DNA from: Treponema sp.
GTDB lineage: Bacteria > Spirochaetota > Spirochaetia > Treponematales > Treponemataceae
Assembly: GCA_017469785.1 (NCBI GenBank)
Contig: JAFUFU010000027.1
Location: forward strand, 62,001-126,000
Direction of reading: 5' to 3'
Length of the DNA: 64,000 nucleotides
Numbering within the stretch: position 1 is the first letter of the stretch; every line of letters begins with the position of its first letter. Made by a program: the position numbers and the translations under genes. Below the pieces are notes generated by a model. That model had not been told where the DNA came from, searched no databases, and saw only the letters and a program-made list of their open reading frames with translations. This document shows, one piece after another, positions 24,331-32,407 of this stretch.

Positions 24331-26160
24331 CTACATCTTGTCCAAATACGGCACGAGAACAAGGTTCATCGCGTCTTTGAGGAGTTGAAGGGTGGCTTTT
24401 GCAAGGGCAAGTCGGGCTTCTTTAAGCCCGGCATTTTCTGCGCTCATAATCGGGCACTGCTGGTAGAATTTTGAGAAGAGCTTTGCGATGTCGTAGAGGT
24501 AGTTTGCCATGATTGAAGAATCTTTGGCATTTGCGGCACGAGCCACAGTTTCCGGGTATTCGCCAAGCCGCTTGACTAAATCCCATTCTTCCCCTGCTTT
24601 AAGAAGACTTGCTGCCTTTTCGGGACTTGCCGGGCTTGTTCCCTCATCGCTTGCCTTTCGCAGGATTGAAGCGATGCGTGCTCCCATGTACTGCAAGTAG
24701 GGGCCTGTGTTTCCGTTGAAGCTCAAAGATTCCTCAGGATTGAAAACCATGTCCTTGATTGGGCTTACCTGCAAGAGATAGTAGTGGAGGGCGGCCAGGG
24801 CGACTTTTTCTGCCACCTCGTCAGCGTTTCCGACTTCTTCTTCGCGGCCTTTTTCTTTGATAGCCTTGAGTGCGTCGGCGTGGAGGGAATCGATTAAATC
24901 ATCCGCGTCAACTACGGTTCCCTCGCGGCTCTTCATTCGTCCGTTGGGGAGATTTACCAGGCCGTAAGCCAGATGATAGAGCTTGTTTGCCCAGTCGAAG
25001 CCCAGCTTTTTGAGGATATAGAAAAGCACTTTGAAGTGGAAGTTCTGCTCGGTTGCGACCACATAAACCAGCTCGTTGAAAGCCCAGTCATCGTGGCGGC
25101 TGATTGCCGTTCCGATGTCCTGAGTGATATAGACGGAAGTGCCGTCCTTTCGGAGAAGAACTTTTTCGTGGTCTTCGCCGTCACGGCCTTTTCCGACGAC
25201 TTCGGTGACATCAACGCGGACTGAGCCGTCTTCTGCCTTGAAGAATACGCCTTTTTCAAGACCTTTCTGGATTTCGTCCTTGCCTTTGAGGTAGGTTTCG
25301 CTTTCAAAATAGAATTTGTCGAAGGAAACTCCCGTGCGGTCGTAGGTTTCTTTTACGCCGTTGAAAGTCCAGTCGTTCATGGTCTGCCAGAGCTTTCTCG
25401 TCTCCTCGTCACCGGCTTCCCATTTTCGGAGCATTTCTTCTGCCATCTCCTGTGCCTCTGGATGGGCTGTCTCAGGCTTGTCTTTTTCGCCCTTCAAGTA
25501 TCGGTCGAATTCAACATAACACTGACCTACAAAGTGGTCGCCCTTAAGCCCCAGCTTTTCGGGAGTGTCGCCCTTTGATTCGTGGAAGAGTTTGTATGCC
25601 AGCATTGACTTACAGATGTGGATTCCCCGGTTATTGATGAGGTCAACCTTGCAGACTTCTGCTCCTGCTTTTTTGAGGATTCGGCTGACTGATTCGCCCA
25701 AAGCGTCGTTTCGCATGTGGCCAAGGTGAAGGGGCTTGTTTGTGTTCGGGGAAGAGAACTCGATCATGATTCGGCTGCCTTCAAGGTGGGGCTTTCCGTC
25801 ATTGCCCAGAGTTCCGTATTGCGCGCCCTCAGATTCGATTTTTGAGAGGATTGATTTTACGGCGCCGGCCTTATCCATCTTGAGGTTTACATAGGGACCA
25901 ACTGCAAGCACTTCGCCGATTCCGCCTGCCTTGCCTGCGATTTTAGCCACGACTTCCTGTGCAATCTGCGGCGGGGCAATTCTGAGGGCTTTTGCGAACA
26001 TGAACATGGGGGAGCCGATGTCGCCCATTTCAGGATTTGGAGAAGGCTGAACGACGATTTTTTCTGCCGAAACAGCCTCTGAGCCAAGATTTTTTTCTTT
26101 TATGATTTCATTTACTGCGTCTGCGATAAGAGATTTGAATTGTGATTTTGTATCTGCCAT
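24331..26160 (-). CDS. argS: Arginine--tRNA ligase
   Basis: 609 residues. It charges tRNA-Arg. Class I features: an N-terminal tRNA-binding domain (about 1-115), the HIGH motif as KPLHLGHMRN (142-151) preceded by EFSSPNTN, the long catalytic core with the DWAFNELVYVV and HFKVLFYILKKLG segments, the KMSKS-equivalent MKSREGTVV, and a C-terminal anticodon-binding helical bundle ending in LVPYLDKM. Length is within the family's range. A small unknown gene follows on the same strand. Confidence 0.96.
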   Translation of the reverse strand: MADTKSQFKSLIADAVNEIIKEKNLGSEAVSAEKIVVQPSPNPEMGDIGSPMFMFAKALRIAPPQIAQEVVAKIAGKAGGIGEVLAVGPYVNLKMDKAGAVKSILSKIESEGAQYGTLGNDGKPHLEGSRIMIEFSSPNTNKPLHLGHMRNDALGESVSRILKKAGAEVCKVDLINNRGIHICKSMLAYKLFHESKGDTPEKLGLKGDHFVGQCYVEFDRYLKGEKDKPETAHPEAQEMAEEMLRKWEAGDEETRKLWQTMNDWTFNGVKETYDRTGVSFDKFYFESETYLKGKDEIQKGLEKGVFFKAEDGSVRVDVTEVVGKGRDGEDHEKVLLRKDGTSVYITQDIGTAISRHDDWAFNELVYVVATEQNFHFKVLFYILKKLGFDWANKLYHLAYGLVNLPNGRMKSREGTVVDADDLIDSLHADALKAIKEKGREEEVGNADEVAEKVALAALHYYLLQVSPIKDMVFNPEESLSFNGNTGPYLQYMGARIASILRKASDEGTSPASPEKAASLLKAGEEWDLVKRLGEYPETVARAANAKDSSIMANYLYDIAKLFSKFYQQCPIMSAENAGLKEARLALAKATLQLLKDAMNLVLVPYLDKM

Positions 26161-26303
26161 AGAGTTATTTTATAGAAAAAAGGGTGTTGTAACAAGACGG
26201 AAATGTATGTAGGAATTTTCATAAAGTATAACTTCAATTTACGCTTTATTTTGTATAAAATATTGAATCGGACTGTATTTGTCCGTGCAGCGAAGTTTAT
26301 TAT

Positions 26304-27599
26304 ATGAAACTGACAAACAATCTGAAAAAAATGTTTGGACTCACATTGCTTGCTCAAACTTGTTTGGCTTTTGTTCATGGCGATGTTTCGGGCAGGTTTG
26401 CATGCGTGAATCACAGTTTTGAGGATAGGTTCAGTAGGAGCTATACCGTGGATACAAAAGTAATCGACCAATATATCGAAGATTTGATGACAAAATCTAC
26501 CGCCGAAATCCCTGTTTGGAATATCGAGAAGGCCAGGGCGGGCAAAAAATCGGGCTGGGATTACATTGACGGCTGCATGATTATGGCTCTCCTTGAGCTT
26601 TATGACACAAGTAAAGACGAAAAATTCCTTAAATTTGCCGATTATTACGAGGATTTCAGAATTCACGAGGACGGAACGATTGACGGCTTTAAAAAAGATG
26701 AGTGGAACATCGATTCAATCAACGGCGGAAAGAATCTTTTCCCCCTTTACTCCCTCACCAAAAAAGAAAAATACCGTCTTGCCCTTGAAAAAATCTATGA
26801 GCAGGTGAAGGCTCAGCCCCGCACTAAAGAAGGAAACTTCTGGCACAAGGCGATTTATCCCAATCAGGTTTGGCTGGACGGGCTTTACATGGGCTTGCCT
26901 TTCTACATGGAGTACACGGCAAGTTTTGAAGGCGGCAAAAACAAGGACGATGTTTACAGGCAGTTCTTCAATGTTGAGAAGCTCATGAAAAATCCGGCAG
27001 ACGGCTTGTATTTCCACTGTTTCGACAGCTCGAAAACGGCCTTTTGGTGCGATAAAAACACTGGTCTCTGTCAGAACTACTGGCTCCGTGCTTTGGGCTG
27101 GTTTTCTATGGCCATGCTCGACACCTTGAATCACGCTCCGGACCGTGAAAGCGAAAACTGGAATCACTTGAAAGCCATGTTCATTAACCTGCAGGATGCG
27201 ATGCTCCGTGTGCAGGACGAAAGCGGCATGTGGTATCAGCTTCCGGCTCTTCCTGAGGTTGAGGGCAATTATCTTGAGACATCTGGCTCTTCTATCTTCG
27301 CTTACTCACTTTTGAAAGGTTTGCGCACTGGAATCTTGACCGGCACTCCGAATGAGGCCAAGTACAAGGCTGCCGGAATCAAGGCTTTTGAGGGAATCTG
27401 CGAGAAATATCTCAAAACTGATAATGGCGTGCTCTCTTTGGGCGGAATCTGCCTGGTTGCGGGGCTGGGGCCAGAATCAAACAAGCGCCGCGATGGAACA
27501 GTTGCCTACTATTTAAGTGAGCCTGTCGTTCAGGACGACGCGAAAGGAGTCGGCCCCTTTATCCTCGCGTATAATGAATATAAATTAATTCATAATTAA
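26304..27599 (+). CDS. Secreted GH105/GH88-like unsaturated glycuronyl hydrolase
   Basis: 431 residues. A signal peptide covers roughly residues 1-27 (hydrophobic core then FVHGDVSG). The rest has the alternating helix pattern of an (alpha/alpha)6 barrel with family-typical segments: GWDYIDGCMIMALLELYD, NQVWLDGLYMGLPFYMEY with the acidic residue expected in the active site, and YWLRALGWFSMAMLDTL. GH105 enzymes remove unsaturated galacturonic acid from pectin breakdown products made by lyases. Export to the periplasm fits a gut treponeme that uses plant pectin. No other polysaccharide genes are adjacent, so the exact substrate is open. Confidence 0.82.
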   Translation: MKLTNNLKKMFGLTLLAQTCLAFVHGDVSGRFACVNHSFEDRFSRSYTVDTKVIDQYIEDLMTKSTAEIPVWNIEKARAGKKSGWDYIDGCMIMALLELYDTSKDEKFLKFADYYEDFRIHEDGTIDGFKKDEWNIDSINGGKNLFPLYSLTKKEKYRLALEKIYEQVKAQPRTKEGNFWHKAIYPNQVWLDGLYMGLPFYMEYTASFEGGKNKDDVYRQFFNVEKLMKNPADGLYFHCFDSSKTAFWCDKNTGLCQNYWLRALGWFSMAMLDTLNHAPDRESENWNHLKAMFINLQDAMLRVQDESGMWYQLPALPEVEGNYLETSGSSIFAYSLLKGLRTGILTGTPNEAKYKAAGIKAFEGICEKYLKTDNGVLSLGGICLVAGLGPESNKRRDGTVAYYLSEPVVQDDAKGVGPFILAYNEYKLIHN

Positions 27600-27654
27600 G
27601 AATGCACAATGCATAATTAATAGAAGAAAATTTTCTGCAATTATGCATTATGAA
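27588..27654. repeat. Inverted repeat between convergent genes (family E)
   Basis: AATGCATAATT (27608-27618) pairs perfectly with AATTATGCATT (27639-27649), and the outer arms AATTCATAAT and ATTATGAATT extend the structure into the 3' ends of both flanking genes. The centre is the palindrome GAAAATTTTC. It fills the whole gap between two convergent genes and probably acts as a two-way terminator. Confidence 0.7.
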
Positions 27655-28596
27655 TTACACATTCATCATTACAAAGGCGGCTTGCACTGTCATTGAGCGG
27701 CTTCTGGTATCGGCGTCGATTTGGGGCGGGAGGAAGGCGGCTTGTCTTCTGAATGAGCCGAAAACCTTTGTGCCGTCCGCAAAGCTCGTACAGCAGGTGC
27801 AGTCTTCCGCCACCGTGATGTTTTCTTCTTTTATTCCGGCTTGCTTTAAAATGAAAAGATTTGCCTCTGTGAGGGAAAGCCTGTAGGGAAATCTTTTGAT
27901 TAAGTCGGCTTCTTCTTCGCTGGCGGGATTTTCGGCCTTTTCTATGCATTTTTTTCCGAAATTCTGGGTGAAATAATCAGCTCTCTCCTTGTCCACAAAA
28001 TAGCAGCAGCTTCCTATGTGCGGGCCGATTGCCGCCAAAATGTCTTCCGGCTTCGAGCCGAATTCTTCCTGCATTTTTTTTACGCCATTTCCCGCGATTC
28101 CCGTGCCCTTCCAGCCTGAGTGAAAGGCTCCGGTTGCTTTGTTTTTGCGGTCGTAGAGGAAAAGGGGAAGGCAGTCGGCAACAGTGACGGCAGGAACTAA
28201 AAGGGGATTTTTCGTGATGAGTCCGTCGCCCTTTAGGTTTTTCGTGTCGCCTTCTTTTTGAGTGACAAAAACGTCTTTTGAGTGAATCAGCTCAATGGGG
28301 GCGAGGCGCGACTTACAGTCGCAGCTTCCCTCGGCGCTGGAGCAATTTCCTGAGCAGACTGGCTTTTTTATTTCTGAGAGGATTTTTTTGAGGGTGGCCC
28401 TTCTATTTTCGTTGCTCTCGTTCCAGCGGAAGCGCATTGAACCGGCTTTTAAAAGCGTCATTCCCCAGAGGGCATGTTTTTCGGATTCGGTGGAACAGAG
28501 TGGCCTGCCGTTTTCGTAAAAGGGAAGGGTGATGTGAAGAGCCTTCTGGGAGCCGGATTTTTCCAGCTCCTCTCTGACGGAGATTGTGTTTATCAT
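27655..28596 (-). CDS. pgeF: Laccase-domain purine nucleoside phosphorylase / peptidoglycan editing factor (PgeF/YfiH family)
   Basis: 313 residues. Family motifs are plain: IHSKDVFVTQ, GDGLITKNP, VTVADCLPLFLYD, GAFHSGWKGT with the metal-binding His, AIGPHIGSCCYFVD and a Cys-rich CTCC segment near the C-terminus in place of the usual single metal Cys. Proteins of this family have been reported to prevent misincorporation of serine into peptidoglycan precursors and to act on purine nucleosides. An N-terminal extension of about 100 residues with its own Cys cluster (CSGNCSSAEGSCDC) is longer than usual. The ATG overlaps the stop of the next gene upstream by 4 bases. Confidence 0.88.
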   Translation of the reverse strand: MINTISVREELEKSGSQKALHITLPFYENGRPLCSTESEKHALWGMTLLKAGSMRFRWNESNENRRATLKKILSEIKKPVCSGNCSSAEGSCDCKSRLAPIELIHSKDVFVTQKEGDTKNLKGDGLITKNPLLVPAVTVADCLPLFLYDRKNKATGAFHSGWKGTGIAGNGVKKMQEEFGSKPEDILAAIGPHIGSCCYFVDKERADYFTQNFGKKCIEKAENPASEEEADLIKRFPYRLSLTEANLFILKQAGIKEENITVAEDCTCCTSFADGTKVFGSFRRQAAFLPPQIDADTRSRSMTVQAAFVMMNV

Positions 28597-30305
28597 TTTG
28601 TCCGCTTAACTCTTTTTGTATCGAGAGATTCTAGCTCGATTACGAAGTTCAATGCTGTGTCAATTGTTTTCTGTGATTCCTCAACTTTCTTGACAAAAGG
28701 CTCGTTGTTCTTGTCCTTCATTTTATTAAGGTTTGAGATAGTGTCAAATCTTGTGTCTTTTGAGAGACCGAGTACTCCCAAAAGAATCCTGTTTATTGCC
28801 CTCATATTATCGCAGAATTTGATAATCAGGCTCTTTACGTCGCTTTCGATTTCACGCATCATATGCTCGACTTTCTGTTGTGCCTGCAAGGTACGTGACC
28901 GGTCTTCGCGTATTTTATTAAACATGGCACCAATCTCGCCGTGGAAAGAAAGACGGCGCTCAAGTTCCTGAAATGAGATTGAAAGCTGAATCATGGCGTT
29001 GAAACTTTCAGAAAGCATCGCGTGATTTTCTTTTTTGTTGAATGCTCCCTGAACAAGCAGCGTCTTTAAGTCTAACTCGCAGACAGAGAAACGCTCTCTC
29101 ATGAACCAATTGAGAAAACCGAGCGTTGACTCATAAGAGAAAGGAACTCCTGTATCCCATATGTCTTCCCAGGGACATTGCGGAAAACGGGGAAATGAGT
29201 CAAGGGCGAAAGTTGTTTTCAGGGTTGAGAGAAGAGCCTCTTTTTTGCAGTCAGCTTCCCATGCGGCCCATTTTTGTTCAAAAATCTTTTTCCATGTATT
29301 CTTGAATTTAACGAACCAGTCTTCTCCACCAGAGAAACCTGTAATCCGCCATTGGGAGTCGTTATGAATCAGGCAGCCCAGAGTATGAAGTGGAATGCTG
29401 GTCATGAACATCTGCAGAAGGCCGAGGCTTGAATGGGCCTTGCCAAGAAAATCACCTGCATCGCGGCCGTTTTCATCATCGCTATTGTGCTTGGAGTTGC
29501 GAATGGAGAAAAAATACAAAGCCTCAAGGAATTCTTCCGGGATATCAATTGAATTGCACAGAACCCTTGCAAAAGTGTCAATTTCGCTTTCAATCTGACC
29601 GTATGGACATGAGAATTCCCTTTCATTTTCCTGAGAGAATTGAATGATGATGCGCGCGTATGGAAGCCTGACAAACTGCTTCATCCATTCTACGGCTTTT
29701 GCGGCCTGATACATTCGGGCTTTGTTGTCCGCGGTCATTGTATCAAAAATATCGTCTAGTTTTCTAAGCAAGGAACTGCGGGTATCTGGTTTTATCGTTG
29801 GTGTGACTGGATTTGAATAAGGGTCTGTGTTGGTTTTGATATCCTCAGAGACTTCGGGAATGACGAAAGAACTGAGAAAAACATAAAAATATCCGTCTGA
29901 ATCGTCGAGGGATGCAAGGTAGGGCTTGAAGAAATCGGAGCAAGATTTCAGTTCTGAAAAGCGCTCGTAAAATGCTGAGAGCAAGAGACTCTGCCGGGGG
30001 CTTATCAGGCCGGGAAAATTTTTCTGGATATAGTGAGTGATTTCGGAAAGCTTATGCTCGTTGTAGATGACTGTTTGTGTTGTGTTTGTGAGAACTGATT
30101 TAAGCCAGACAAGAAAACGCAGGAAAAAAGATTCGTTCTTTAATTTTACTTCCAACGGCTCCGAGGAATCGGACATGTTCTCATCAATGGGGTGAAATGG
30201 AACGCCCGTGTTTGCCTGTGAAGTTTTCATTTGATCGAGAATGTTCTGGCGCTCTTCGTCAGAAATCCCCGTTGCCATTACATCAAAAGAGTCTGGTTTT
30301 TCCAT
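28593..30305 (-). CDS. Treponeme-type protein of unknown function
   Basis: 570 residues without signal peptide. A mostly helical protein: residues about 60-75 contain a short hydrophobic stretch (FFLRFLVWLKSVLT), and the C-terminal 150 residues are rich in charged heptads that could form a coiled coil. It resembles, by general layout and context, large unknown proteins seen in treponemes (I think of the DUF5312 type, not verified). It is translationally coupled to pgeF (4-base overlap), suggesting a shared role in cell-wall or nucleotide metabolism, but nothing in the sequence shows an activity. Confidence 0.75.
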   Translation of the reverse strand: MEKPDSFDVMATGISDEERQNILDQMKTSQANTGVPFHPIDENMSDSSEPLEVKLKNESFFLRFLVWLKSVLTNTTQTVIYNEHKLSEITHYIQKNFPGLISPRQSLLLSAFYERFSELKSCSDFFKPYLASLDDSDGYFYVFLSSFVIPEVSEDIKTNTDPYSNPVTPTIKPDTRSSLLRKLDDIFDTMTADNKARMYQAAKAVEWMKQFVRLPYARIIIQFSQENEREFSCPYGQIESEIDTFARVLCNSIDIPEEFLEALYFFSIRNSKHNSDDENGRDAGDFLGKAHSSLGLLQMFMTSIPLHTLGCLIHNDSQWRITGFSGGEDWFVKFKNTWKKIFEQKWAAWEADCKKEALLSTLKTTFALDSFPRFPQCPWEDIWDTGVPFSYESTLGFLNWFMRERFSVCELDLKTLLVQGAFNKKENHAMLSESFNAMIQLSISFQELERRLSFHGEIGAMFNKIREDRSRTLQAQQKVEHMMREIESDVKSLIIKFCDNMRAINRILLGVLGLSKDTRFDTISNLNKMKDKNNEPFVKKVEESQKTIDTALNFVIELESLDTKRVKRTK

Positions 30306-30330
30306 GCAGATATCTTATAAAAAAAAATGA

Positions 30331-30375
30331 AATGTGAAAACTGAAAATTGAAAAAATAATATAGAAAGTTGAAGG
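30331..30375. repeat. Dispersed repeat of GAAAACTGAAAATTG type (family D)
   Basis: A run of GTGAAAACTGAAAATTGAAAA followed by AAAGTTGAAGG; related runs occur at 35214-35250 and 40575-40620, each just after the end of a gene. Confidence 0.6.
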
Positions 30376-30434
30376 GAAGAGGCTGATAAAGCGATTTGTC
30401 ACCGACTCTGTCAGCCCCTTTGAATTTATTTTTG

Positions 30435-31526
30435 TTATTTGAGATATTCGAGGACTAACTCGCCCATCTTTTTTGTTCCGACGAGTTTTCCCGCAGCCTT
30501 TACTTCGGCCATGTGGCTTCCTGCGATGTCGCCTGTTCGCCAGCCTGCGTCGAGAACTGCGTTTACGGCGTCTTCGATTGCCTTAGCCTCTGTCTCAAGC
30601 TTGAATGAGTAGCGGAGGAGCATTGCGGCAGAAAGAATCGTTGCCAGCGGGTTGGCGATGTCTTTTCCTGCGATGTCCGGGGCTGAACCGTGGATTGGCT
30701 CGTAAAGACCTGGGCCTGTTCCGTCGCCCAAAGAAGCTGAGGCCAGCATACCGATTGAGCCTGTTACCTGGCTTGCCTCGTCAGTGAGGATGTCGCCGAA
30801 CATGTTGCTTGTGGCGATTACATCGAACTGGCGTGGCGCGCGAACCATCTGCATTGCGGCGTTGTCGATGTAGAGGAAGTCAAGGGTGATGTCCTTGTAT
30901 TCTTCGTGGACTTTCTCTGCCACTGCCCGCCAGAGTCGGCTTGAGTTGAGGATGTTTGCCTTGTCAACGACAGTGAGGTGCTTTTTGCGGTTCTTTGCGA
31001 ATTCAAAACCCATGCGGACGATTCGCTCGATTTCTGCCCAAGTGTATTTTTCTGTGTCCCAGGCTGTTTTGCCGTCTGCGCTTGTGCCGCGCTCACCGAA
31101 GTAGATGCCGCCTGTAAGCTCGCGGACAACGAGAATATCAAGGCCCTCGCCGACGATTTCGTCTTTGAGAGGGCAGGCGTCTTTAAGCTGCTTCCACATA
31201 ACAGCCGGGCGGAGATTTGCGAAAACCTTCATGCCGCCGCGAAGACCAAGAAGTGCCTTTTCCGGGCGGATTTCCGGAGCGACATTGTCCCATTTTGGAC
31301 CGCCGACGGCTCCGAGAAGAGTTGCGTCGCTGTTGAGACAGATGTCAAGCTGATCCTGTGGGAGCGGTTTTCCCCATTTGTCGATGGCAGCGCCACCAGC
31401 GATTACATTTTTGTATGTCCATTTGTGACCGTATTTTTTTGCGACAGCGTCAAGAACATTGACTGCCTCTGCAACAACATCAGGACCGATTCCGTCACCG
31501 GGAATCAAAGCGATTGTTTTTTCCAT
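30435..31526 (-). CDS. leuB: 3-isopropylmalate dehydrogenase
   Basis: 363 residues. It oxidatively decarboxylates 3-isopropylmalate (leucine) and, in the citramalate route, beta-methylmalate (isoleucine). Seen: IPGDGIGPDVVAEAV at the N-terminus, RELTGGIYFGERG, the VDKANILNSSRLWR segment, the metal-binding FGDILTDEASQVTGS and EPIHGSAPDIAGKDIANP. Length matches the family. leuCD and leuA are not in the window, but citramalate synthase is at 12743. A possible hairpin (GGCTGA/TCAGCC) lies after the stop at about 30380-30423. Confidence 0.95.
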   Translation of the reverse strand: MEKTIALIPGDGIGPDVVAEAVNVLDAVAKKYGHKWTYKNVIAGGAAIDKWGKPLPQDQLDICLNSDATLLGAVGGPKWDNVAPEIRPEKALLGLRGGMKVFANLRPAVMWKQLKDACPLKDEIVGEGLDILVVRELTGGIYFGERGTSADGKTAWDTEKYTWAEIERIVRMGFEFAKNRKKHLTVVDKANILNSSRLWRAVAEKVHEEYKDITLDFLYIDNAAMQMVRAPRQFDVIATSNMFGDILTDEASQVTGSIGMLASASLGDGTGPGLYEPIHGSAPDIAGKDIANPLATILSAAMLLRYSFKLETEAKAIEDAVNAVLDAGWRTGDIAGSHMAEVKAAGKLVGTKKMGELVLEYLK

Positions 31527-31650
31527 TTTTGTTCCTCTTGATTTATTGTCAGCCGAAGTGACTCGGCATCTTAATTACGGATTTTATTATAGTGATGCAG
31601 GGTAATTGCGTAAAGTGAGATATATTTAATACAATGGTGAATTTTTTGCA

Positions 31651-31680
31651 TTGTCAAAAACTCTTGTTCCTTATTATATT
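31651..31680 (+). promoter_or_regulatory. Candidate promoter for the flavin-reductase-like gene
   Basis: TTGTCA (31651-31656) then 17-18 bases then TTATAT/TATATT (31674-31680), about 20 bases upstream of the ATG at 31699. Confidence 0.4.
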
Positions 31681-31698
31681 TATTACATAGGAGTTTTT

Positions 31699-32253
31699 AT
31701 GGAATTTGATTCAAAACATGCAGTGATTGTGCCCGAGGGCGTTTTTATTATCGGAACTTATGACGAGAACGGTGTTCCCAATGCTATGAATGCGGCCTGG
31801 GGAATTCAGTCTGATTATGAAGAAATAGCGCTTTTCCTGGCCCAGCACAAGACCACCGAAAACCTTAAAAAAACGGGAGCCTTTACCGTCGCTTTTGCCA
31901 CAAAAAACACGGTTCAGATTTCTGACTATTTCGGCGTTGAGAGCGGTTCTAACGTGAATAAAATTGAAAAGGCCGGGGTTCATGTTCATAAGAGTGAGCA
32001 TGTAAACGCGCCGATTATCGAGGAATATCCTCTTGTCCTTGAGTGTGCGGTCACTGAATGGGACGAAAAGCGGGAAATGCTCCGGGGAAAAATCGTCGCC
32101 CAGCAGGCGGACGAGTCAATCCTTACTGACGGCAAGGTCGATTTGGGAAAACTCCAGCCGATTATGTACGATGCTTCTTTCCATGTTTACCGCGTGATTG
32201 GCGAGGTCGTGGGAAACGCTTTCAAAGACGGGCTTGCGATTAAGAACAAATAG
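31699..32253 (+). CDS. Flavin reductase-like (flavoredoxin-type) FMN-binding protein
   Basis: 184 residues from the ATG at 31699, which follows AGGAG; a longer frame upstream has no ribosome site. The fold pattern is the split-barrel FMN-binding domain: a short N-terminal strand, VFIIGTYDENGVPNAMNAAW with the family Asn-Ala, a TTENLKKTGAFTVAF segment and a HVYRVIGEVV C-terminal strand. Such proteins bind FMN and pass electrons, often to unknown partners. No partner gene is adjacent; it is a single-gene unit with a hairpin after it. Confidence 0.85.
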   Translation: MEFDSKHAVIVPEGVFIIGTYDENGVPNAMNAAWGIQSDYEEIALFLAQHKTTENLKKTGAFTVAFATKNTVQISDYFGVESGSNVNKIEKAGVHVHKSEHVNAPIIEEYPLVLECAVTEWDEKREMLRGKIVAQQADESILTDGKVDLGKLQPIMYDASFHVYRVIGEVVGNAFKDGLAIKNK

Positions 32254-32281
32254 AATTTAGACTTTGGAAAAATAAGGGGTG

Positions 32282-32324
32282 CGGGGAAAAAGAAACCTTT
32301 TGAATAAAGGTTGCGTTTGCCCCG
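32282..32324 (+). terminator. Branched hairpin after the flavin-reductase-like gene (repeat family F)
   Basis: An inner 7-bp stem AACCTTT/AAAGGTT (32294-32300 with 32306-32312) sits inside an outer CGGGG/CCCCG pairing. The block AAAGAAACCTT ... AAGGTTGCGTTTGC recurs in modified form at 61602-61655 and 58918-58945. There is no T run, so termination is likely but not certain. Confidence 0.5.
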
Positions 32325-32347
32325 TGCTCAATTAGGAAAATACTTTT

Positions 32348-32375
32348 TTGACTTTAGGAAAAACTGTAATATAAT
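32348..32375 (+). promoter_or_regulatory. Promoter of the first chemoreceptor gene
   Basis: TTGACT (32348-32353), 16-base spacer, TATAAT (32370-32375); predicted start about 32382, followed by AAAGGAG before the ATG at 32408. The -35 and first spacer bases (TTGACTTTAGGAAA) closely match those upstream of cheA (TTGACTTTGGAAA). Confidence 0.65.
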
Positions 32376-32407
32376 TATAGTTGAAATTGATTCTTAAAGG
32401 AGAAAAA

